From Chlorogloeopsis fritschii PCC 6912 (GTDB lineage: Bacteria; Cyanobacteriota; Cyanobacteriia; Cyanobacteriales; Nostocaceae), in assembly GCF_000317285.1 (NCBI RefSeq), contig NZ_AJLN01000116.1, positions 186,001 through 250,000 on the forward strand: 64,000 nucleotides of DNA. Direction: 5' to 3'. A program made the translations under genes and the position numbers. Shown here piece by piece: positions 58,547 through 64,000 of this stretch. The notes below the pieces were generated by a model, which made no database searches, had not been told where the DNA came from, and was given only the letters and a program-made list of their open reading frames with translations. The number at the start of each line of letters is the position of its first letter. The stretch's first letter is position 1.

Positions 58547-59809
58547 CTAAATCACATCTTCCAAAACTTTACGGGTATTTTGCCAAGCCCAAACGCCAAC
58601 TACAGCAACTATTACGCTCATTCCGACAAGCACGCTGCGCAAACCCAGAGCATCAGTGACAGGGCCAGTAATTGCTAGTGGAGCCGACAGAGCAATGTTA
58701 ACGGCATGATTTTGAAATCCAAACACTTTACCATGCATTGAAGGTGGTGTCTGCTGTTGAATTAAAGTTTGCATTGGCACACCAACTAAAGCTGCACCAA
58801 TTCCCAACACGGCACAAAGCCCCAATGCTAACAACAAATTATGGGTAAAGGTGAATACTCCCAAAACTATAGCCATCATTAAAAATCCGAACAAGGGTAA
58901 AGGCTTGTGATGCACTTTATTAGCCCAATGCCCCAAAATTGCTGCTCCCAAGACCATTCCTACCCCTGCGGCTGCCAAGAAAAAGCCGAATTGTTTCTCT
59001 TTTAAGCCAAATTCCTCTGCCAATCGAATTGCCAACACCGTTAAAGCAGCAAATACGCAATATAAAGTTATTAGTTGCAGCATGGCATTTAAGACTAAAC
59101 GATTGCTTTTAAGATAGCGTAAGCCCTGTTTAAAGTCTGTCCAAGGATGGATGATTGCCTCACTATTATCAAGAGTTCTGTTGTCTTTAAAGTTAATTGG
59201 CTGCATCATGCCCGCAGAAGATAGGTATAGGATCGTGACAACAAGCTCTTGTCCGTAATTTGGCCCTAATACATCTTTCGCCCAACTCAGTATTGGCTCA
59301 CCGATCGCAAACCCAACAATGAGAGCACCCATCATCGTGCTGCTAAACAGCGCATTAGCTGCCATTAAATTTTCTTTTCGTACTATCAGCGGAATGGCTG
59401 CTTGCTCTGCGGGGGCAAAAAACTGCGTGATTGTAGAGATAGCAAAAGTCATTAACAAAAGAACCAGGAACTCCCGCGGCAAAAAGGGAATTAGCAACGT
59501 TAACAGACCGCGTACAAAATCAGAGCCAACCATGATGATTTTTTTCGGAAAGCGGTCAACAAAGACACCTCCGGCAGAACCAAACAGAATGGCTGGTATT
59601 GTAAACGCCATCATCAAAGTTGAATACATGGAGTTTTCTGCCAAACCGATCGGAGGTGGATAATTTTCTAGTAGGGCTACCATCAAAACAAAGAAAACTT
59701 TATCAGCCAGCTGGGATAATAACTGCCCAATCCACAGCAGCATAAAGCCACGGTTTTTGAGCAGAACACCAAATCCATTGTTAACGGCAGCAGGTTCAGT
59801 TGGAAACAT
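58547..59809 (-). CDS. Major facilitator superfamily transporter
   Basis: The 420-residue protein has 12 hydrophobic segments and the MFS pattern of drug/secretion exporters. FMLLWIGQLLSQLADKVFFVLMVALL leads it, GGVFVDRFPKKIIMVGSDFVRGL is the loop 2-3 motif, and MHGKVFGFQNHAVNIALSAPLAITGP comes later. This resembles the macrolide-efflux/transmembrane secretion effector group (MFS_3). The exported compound is unknown. It is monocistronic. Confidence 0.87.
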   Translation of the reverse strand: MFPTEPAAVNNGFGVLLKNRGFMLLWIGQLLSQLADKVFFVLMVALLENYPPPIGLAENSMYSTLMMAFTIPAILFGSAGGVFVDRFPKKIIMVGSDFVRGLLTLLIPFLPREFLVLLLMTFAISTITQFFAPAEQAAIPLIVRKENLMAANALFSSTMMGALIVGFAIGEPILSWAKDVLGPNYGQELVVTILYLSSAGMMQPINFKDNRTLDNSEAIIHPWTDFKQGLRYLKSNRLVLNAMLQLITLYCVFAALTVLAIRLAEEFGLKEKQFGFFLAAAGVGMVLGAAILGHWANKVHHKPLPLFGFLMMAIVLGVFTFTHNLLLALGLCAVLGIGAALVGVPMQTLIQQQTPPSMHGKVFGFQNHAVNIALSAPLAITGPVTDALGLRSVLVGMSVIVAVVGVWAWQNTRKVLEDVI

Positions 59810-59964
59810 CAGAATCAGGGTTGGGGTTGGGGGAGCAGGGAATAGTAGGGGGCAGTGCCTCGTGCTTGCCTTGGAGTGAGGGAGATTTAGGGGGGTTTAA
59901 AGTTAATTTTTAACCTATCACCCCATCACATTTTCACTCCTGCTTAATCCCTATGTTTTCCGGA

Positions 59965-60537
59965 TTAATTTTCTTCATAACGCATAAAAAGCATATACAA
60001 AAATTCAATCGCACTTAGACGTTTTGGTAGCTGCGATTCCCCAACAGACAAGTCTACCCACCAACCTTGTACAGTTTGGGGCGATCGCCACATATCTAAA
60101 TGCTCGACAGGTGGGTCTGCATAAAAGTTATTGTGCCCACAACCAAGTATTTTGGAACTCCAGTGGGTGAAATAATCATGACTCATTCGATGGATAGGGA
60201 AATTTCCCACCAATGGAACTCCCCATCCATCTATGGCAATAAAAGCTTTAACATACCCTCCAAGAATTTGCCACAAGGATGCGGCTGCGATCGCTCCAAC
60301 TACGCCAGCACTAAAACTTATGAACATCACAGGCGCTTTTTGCTCGTTACCCAAGCGATCGGACAAAAACTGCACAATATGAAATGCCGATAAAGACGAA
60401 TAACCAACTGTTGGGTAAATTAGTATATCTACGGAATTTTTGCTAGTTGAGGTATCAGTAAATAACGCACTCAAGCTAGAAGTAAAATTCTCTGTTAACT
60501 TTGGTTCATGAATTCCAGGGCAAATAATTATGCTCAT
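59965..60537 (-). CDS. Alpha/beta-hydrolase-like hypothetical protein
   Basis: The 190-residue protein begins MSIIICPGIHEPKLTENF, a strand and loop reminiscent of an alpha/beta hydrolase. VMFISFSAGVVGAIAAA supplies a G/S-x-S-x-G elbow (SFSAG), and IAIDGWGVPL and HNNFYADPPVEHLDMW follow, with candidate catalytic His residues. It is shorter than most family members and lacks a lid. No substrate can be named. Confidence 0.6.
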   Translation of the reverse strand: MSIIICPGIHEPKLTENFTSSLSALFTDTSTSKNSVDILIYPTVGYSSLSAFHIVQFLSDRLGNEQKAPVMFISFSAGVVGAIAAASLWQILGGYVKAFIAIDGWGVPLVGNFPIHRMSHDYFTHWSSKILGCGHNNFYADPPVEHLDMWRSPQTVQGWWVDLSVGESQLPKRLSAIEFLYMLFMRYEEN

Positions 60538-60693
60538 CCGTTTTTGTTGCTAGCAGTTTCCACAATCATTTTGCGTCTAGAAAAACTCGTAAAAATTTAG
60601 TGTTGCCAAGCAGCAAAAAAGGTATTCGTTAACACTAAATACTATTAATAGCTCAAAAATTTAATTCCGGTCTATTAAATCTGACACAAAATG

Positions 60694-60767
60694 GTTAGTT
60701 AGTCATTGGTCATTGGTTAGTAGTTAGTGGTTAGTAGGTAGTGGTTAGTAGTTAGTAGTTAGTGGTT
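60694..60767. repeat. Heptanucleotide repeat tract (possible empty MITE site)
   Basis: The order TTAGTCATTGGTCATTGG followed directly by TTAGTAGTTAGTGG is the same as flanks the MITE at 26.2 kb, but here no GC-rich element separates them. Confidence 0.7.
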
Positions 60768-60815
60768 TCTCCCCCTTGCGCCCTGCACCCTTGCTTCTTT
60801 CTGTCCCCGTGTCCC

Positions 60816-60858
60816 CTACCCTAGTCCCTAGTCCCTAGTCCCTAATCCCTAATCCCCC
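60816..60858. repeat. CCCTAGT/CCCTAAT tandem repeat
   Basis: About six units of CCCTAGT drifting to CCCTAAT make a short tandem repeat upstream of the chelatase-like gene. Confidence 0.7.
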
Positions 60859-60977
60859 ATCCCAGGTATGAATTTTAAGCTTTGTTCTTTTAAGTGTATT
60901 TATCCTCTCCGGGGGGATAGGATAATAATTAAGTAGTAAGAAAAACAACCTCTTCTAATTACATTGAGGAATAGATT

Positions 60978-62096
60978 GTGGTTGCCACGCCGGAAAAACT
61001 AGAACATACCCACGAGCATTTACCAAGTCAACAACGCGTAGCCGTGTTGTTGATGGGCTATGGTGAAGTCGAAAGCTATGAAGATTTCGCTAACTATAAC
61101 GAACAGGCTTTAAATCTCCTAACAGCAAAATTTGCACCAGTACCCACTTGGATTTATCCCCCTTTGGCTAGAATTTTGGCTTTATTTGATCGCCATGAGT
61201 GGGGACACCAGCACAATGATTTTATTTCTCCCCACAACGCTATATTTGAAAAGCAACGAGAAGGTATAGAAAAAAGTTTGCAACAAAGTTGGGGCGATCA
61301 AGTTCAAGTCTTCAAAGCTTTTAACTTCTGCGCTCCCTTCCTTCCTAAACAAGTCTTAGCAGAAATTAAAAACCAAGGCTTTGACAAACTTTTGATATAC
61401 CCATTACTGGTAGTTGATTCCATCTTTACCAGTGGTATAGCGATCGAGCAAGTTAACAAAGCTTTATCAGAATTGACTGATGGTAATGAACACTGGCTCA
61501 AAGGGCTACGCTACATTCCTTCTTTTTACAACGAACCAGCCTACATCGATTTGATGGCTAATCTTGTAGAAGAAAAAATTGCCAGTGACTTAGCCAAAGC
61601 TTACCTACCAGCAGAAATTGGTATTGTGTTAATGAATCACGGTTGTCCCCATAAAGCTAAAGGATTCACCTCTGGGATTACCGAGAGTCAGGCACTATAC
61701 GACTTGGTGCGCGATAAATTAATTAACCGTTATCCTTTAATTTCTGTAGGTTGGTTAAACCACGACACACCCTTGATTGAATGGACGCAACCAAGTGCCG
61801 AACAAGCAGCGAAAAATCTCATTCAACTAGGTGCAAAAGTTGTAATGTTTATGCCCATTGGTTTTGCGACAGAAAACCACGAAACTCTATTGGATGTACA
61901 TCATATTATTCATGCATTAGAGAAAAAGCATAAGAGTGTTAACTTCGTGCAGATGCCTTGCGTCAACGATCGCCCTGAGTTTTTAGCTATGGCAGCCCAA
62001 TGGGCAAATTCTCACATTGAAGAGTTATTAACAGAACAAGCCATAACAGTTAACTCGCACTTAGCGATCAACCATCACCACCATCACCATCATTAA
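60978..62096 (+). CDS. Ferrochelatase-like protein with poly-His tail
   Basis: The 372-residue protein has the class II chelatase fold. AVLLMGYGEVESYEDF begins it, followed by FNFCAPFLPKQVLAEIKNQGFDKLLIYPLL, VLMNHGCPHKAKGF (His in the metal-insertion site) and MPIGFATENHETLLDV (Glu pair as in ferrochelatase GFVTDHVETL). It lacks the C-terminal chlorophyll a/b-binding-like anchor of cyanobacterial HemH, and the N-terminus is divergent, so it is probably a paralogue with another metal or tetrapyrrole. The last eight residues are NHHHHHHH, a natural poly-His metal-binding tail. It starts at GTG 60978 with GAGGA about 9 nt upstream. Confidence 0.75.
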   Translation: MVATPEKLEHTHEHLPSQQRVAVLLMGYGEVESYEDFANYNEQALNLLTAKFAPVPTWIYPPLARILALFDRHEWGHQHNDFISPHNAIFEKQREGIEKSLQQSWGDQVQVFKAFNFCAPFLPKQVLAEIKNQGFDKLLIYPLLVVDSIFTSGIAIEQVNKALSELTDGNEHWLKGLRYIPSFYNEPAYIDLMANLVEEKIASDLAKAYLPAEIGIVLMNHGCPHKAKGFTSGITESQALYDLVRDKLINRYPLISVGWLNHDTPLIEWTQPSAEQAAKNLIQLGAKVVMFMPIGFATENHETLLDVHHIIHALEKKHKSVNFVQMPCVNDRPEFLAMAAQWANSHIEELLTEQAITVNSHLAINHHHHHHH

Positions 62097-62105
62097 GAAG
62101 AGCAG

Positions 62106-62225
62106 GAATTGGGGATTGGGGTTCGGGGATCGGGTAGAGACGCAAGGAACCGAAGCGTCTGGTACAATTCCTCCCTTGTCCCCTGTTCCCTGTACCCTGT
62201 CACCTGTCCCCCTATCCCCTAATTC
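62106..62225. terminator. Long imperfect hairpin between convergent genes
   Basis: AATTGGGGATTGGGG on the left can pair with CCCCCTATCCCCTAATT on the right, and AGACGC/GCGTCT forms an inner hairpin. It lies between the convergent chelatase-like and FMN reductase genes. Confidence 0.5.
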
Positions 62226-62764
62226 ACGCCTCGCAACTTGCGGGTATTGTCAACTAAACTCTGGGCAAATTGGTCAAATCTTTGAGAAAGCTTATCATCT
62301 AGGAGCTTACCTTCTGAGTTAAAAGCATTCCATGCTTGACCAACAGCAATTTGTTCGGGAATTACCCAAGCGTGTACCCAGCGCATAATGACTCGCAAGT
62401 CATTTAAGGCGTTGCTGTTAGACTGTCCACCCAAGACGCTAATTAGCCCAACAACTTTATCAGACAACTGATCGAAACTCATTAAATCCAAGGCATTTTT
62501 GAGGACACCACTCACGCTCCCGTGATACTCTGGTGTCGCTAAAATTAACCCATCAGCACTGCTAACAGCATCTTGTAACCGTTGCACGTCTGGGTAATCT
62601 GGATACTCTTGTCCCCCAGTACAAAACGGTAACTGCATTTCTCGCAAATCGAGAATTTCTACTTCTGCGCCTAAAGCTTCTACGCGTTGCGCTGCTAGAC
62701 GTAAAGCCATCTGGCTATAGGAGCCAGATCTTAAACTACCACCAATACCGACAATTTTGACCAT
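62219..62764 (-). CDS. NADPH-dependent FMN reductase (flavodoxin fold)
   Basis: The 181-residue flavoprotein has the phosphate-binding loop GIGGSLRSGSYSQMALRLA and the isoalloxazine loop LATPEYHGSVSGVLKNALDLM, both diagnostic of the NADPH-dependent FMN reductase family. Members supply reduced flavin or reduce quinones and chromate. The physiological partner is unknown. It is monocistronic and divergent from ftsH. Confidence 0.9.
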   Translation of the reverse strand: MVKIVGIGGSLRSGSYSQMALRLAAQRVEALGAEVEILDLREMQLPFCTGGQEYPDYPDVQRLQDAVSSADGLILATPEYHGSVSGVLKNALDLMSFDQLSDKVVGLISVLGGQSNSNALNDLRVIMRWVHAWVIPEQIAVGQAWNAFNSEGKLLDDKLSQRFDQFAQSLVDNTRKLRGVN

Positions 62765-63076
62765 AATTAAATCAACAAACTAGTAGTTAGCTTTAATAAG
62801 TATTTCCACTATCTAAAGGAGGGTTTTTGCAAGTCGAATTCATTATGACTATGTATATTTATATTATATTAATTTTTTCTGAGGCTTGAAGGTATCGCTA
62901 GAAAGATCCAGGAGTGCGGCTATGCAAAATTGGGAATGAGTTTTTGTGGAAGTTACACTAGAGTGAGAAAAAGTTATTTCAACTCTTTCTAGATAAAAGC
63001 CATAAAAACCAGCGCTCAACTTATGGCAGCCGACAAAAGGTAATTGTTTATGAGAAGTTTTGAGAAAAAGACACCT
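62765..63076. other. Divergent promoter region of FMN reductase and ftsH
   Basis: About 300 bp of AT-rich DNA separates the two divergent genes. AAAGG at about 63036 could serve the upstream ftsH start at 63050. No gene or RNA is recognised. Confidence 0.5.
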
Positions 63077-64000
63077 ATGAAACAGCAACCAAAAAAGCGC
63101 ATAGCTTTGACAGGGGCGCTGGCAGCCGGTTTGATGATGTTGCCAGGATTTGTTGGGGGTACTCCTGCCTTGGCACAAAAAGCAGAGCGTGACTCCCTTA
63201 CTTATGGCGAGTTGTTTCAGAAGATTGATCGCGGAGAAGTTAAAAGAGTAGAACTAGACGAAAGCGAACAGATCGCAAGGGTGTATCTAAAAGGACAACA
63301 ACCCGATGCACAACCGCTACAGGTAAAACTTTTAGAGCAAAACTCAGAGTTAATTTCTACACTGAAAGCAAATAGAGAGGTTCAGTTTGAAGAAGTTTCC
63401 TCTGCTAATAGTAGGGCTGCGGTTGGTCTTTTAATCAATCTGATGTGGATTTTGCCACTGATTGCTTTAATGTTGTTGTTCCTACGTCGTTCTACTAATG
63501 CCTCCAGTCAAGCAATGAATTTCGGGAAATCCAAAGCTCGTTTTCAAATGGAGGCAAAAACTGGCATCACATTTGGCGATGTAGCGGGTATTGAAGAAGC
63601 CAAAGAAGAACTGCAAGAAGTTGTTACTTTCCTCAAGCAACCAGAAAAATTTACTGCTGTCGGCGCACGTATTCCCAAGGGAGTGTTATTAGTAGGCCCG
63701 CCCGGAACAGGTAAGACTCTCTTGGCAAAAGCAATTGCTGGGGAAGCTGGTGTACCTTTTTTCAGCATTTCCGGTTCAGAATTTGTGGAAATGTTTGTAG
63801 GCGTTGGTGCTTCTCGTGTCCGCGATTTATTTAAGAAAGCAAAAGAAAATGCTCCTTGTTTAATATTTATAGATGAAATTGACGCCGTAGGAAGACAACG
63901 GGGTGCGGGGATCGGTGGTGGTAATGATGAAAGAGAACAAACCCTCAATCAGTTATTGACTGAGATGGATGGTTTTGAAGGCAACACAGGCATCATTATT
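63077..64000 (+). CDS. ftsH: FtsH-type membrane AAA+ metalloprotease, 5' part
   Basis: Only the first 308 residues are in the window. A signal-like first membrane segment ([26 protein letters not shown]) and a periplasmic/lumenal region ([22 protein letters not shown]) precede the second span ([19 protein letters not shown]). The AAA+ module starts with [15 protein letters not shown], with Walker A GPPGTGKT, pore loop [17 protein letters not shown], Walker [13 protein letters not shown] and [20 protein letters not shown]. The HExxH protease part lies beyond 64000. It resembles the cyanobacterial FtsH2/FtsH1-3 group that removes damaged photosystem proteins. An in-frame ATG at 63050 (MRSFEKKTP) is an alternative start. 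Confidence 0.95.
   Translation, partial: MKQQPKKRIALTGALAAGLMMLPGFVGGTPALAQKAERDSLTYGELFQKIDRGEVKRVELDESEQIARVYLKGQQPDAQPLQVKLLEQNSELISTLKANREVQFEEVSSANSRAAVGLLINLMWILPLIALMLLFLRRSTNASSQAMNFGKSKARFQMEAKTGITFGDVAGIEEAKEELQEVVTFLKQPEKFTAVGARIPKGVLLVGPPGTGKTLLAKAIAGEAGVPFFSISGSEFVEMFVGVGASRVRDLFKKAKENAPCLIFIDEIDAVGRQRGAGIGGGNDEREQTLNQLLTEMDGFEGNTGIII

Larger units (their letters stand above)
60538..60977. other. Intergenic region with heptanucleotide repeats
   Basis: TTAGTCATTGG and TTAGTAG/TTAGTGG units fill 60694-60767 and CCCTAGT units fill 60816-60858. The remainder is promoter DNA for the chelatase-like gene. No gene is present. Confidence 0.6.

Noticed and set aside
62864-63178. 104-codon minus-strand frame overlapping the ftsH start
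   Set aside because: It is antisense to the ftsH signal segment and promoter and has no family resemblance.

Overview
The window comes from a filamentous-type cyanobacterium. The octamer GCGATCGC (HIP1) recurs throughout. The gene set includes the aerobic Mg-protoporphyrin cyclase AcsF, a SomA/OprB-type SLH porin, a cyanobacterial TamB, an EGY-like site-2 protease and a thylakoid-type FtsH. Intergenic DNA carries heptanucleotide tandem repeats of the TTAGTCA/TAACTGA kind that are typical of Nostocales. The genus cannot be fixed from sequence reading alone.

Layout. 0-13.5 kb is ordinary chromosome: tryptophan dioxygenase, a GGCT-like protein, a methyltransferase next to a secreted four-repeat protein, a GHL10/DUF187 hydrolase, a site-2 protease, two small toxin-antitoxin remnants between 36-bp direct repeats, a FAD/Rieske fusion oxidoreductase, a beta-barrel protein and acsF. 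13.5-15.6 kb holds an orphan retron-type reverse transcriptase behind a GC-rich structured element. 15.6-26.2 kb carries Mn-type SOD, TamB, an orphan sugar ABC permease and a DUF3891-like protein. 26.6-32.1 kb is a metal-uptake cluster: a porin divergent from znuA-znuC, then an SmtB-type repressor on the opposite strand, then znuB. A tRNA-Phe(GAA) follows.

32.4-47.7 kb is a complete type III-B CRISPR-Cas locus. It has a divergent WYL regulator, a Csx18-like membrane protein, cas1 and cas2, a 42-repeat array with its leader beside cas2, and an effector operon: cas10/cmr2, cmr3, cmr4, cmr5, a Cmr6-Cmr1 fusion and a CARF-HEPN ribonuclease. No cas6 is present, and Cmr4 appears to lack the usual catalytic aspartate. 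Cas10 keeps its GGDD, so the expected output is target-triggered cyclic-oligoadenylate synthesis that activates the CARF-HEPN RNase.

48.2-51.9 kb, immediately beyond the CRISPR operon, holds an AT-rich minus-strand group: a membrane-anchored HhH/TPR protein, a possible frameshifted tail and a 79-residue orphan. This is the least explained part of the window and a candidate accessory or defence module.

52.3-64 kb returns to housekeeping: PBP4-type DacB, Cu/Zn SOD, a YheT-like hydrolase, acetolactate synthase with an added zinc ribbon, an MFS exporter, a small hydrolase-like protein, a ferrochelatase-like protein with a natural poly-His tail, an FMN reductase and the 5' part of ftsH, which runs off the right edge.
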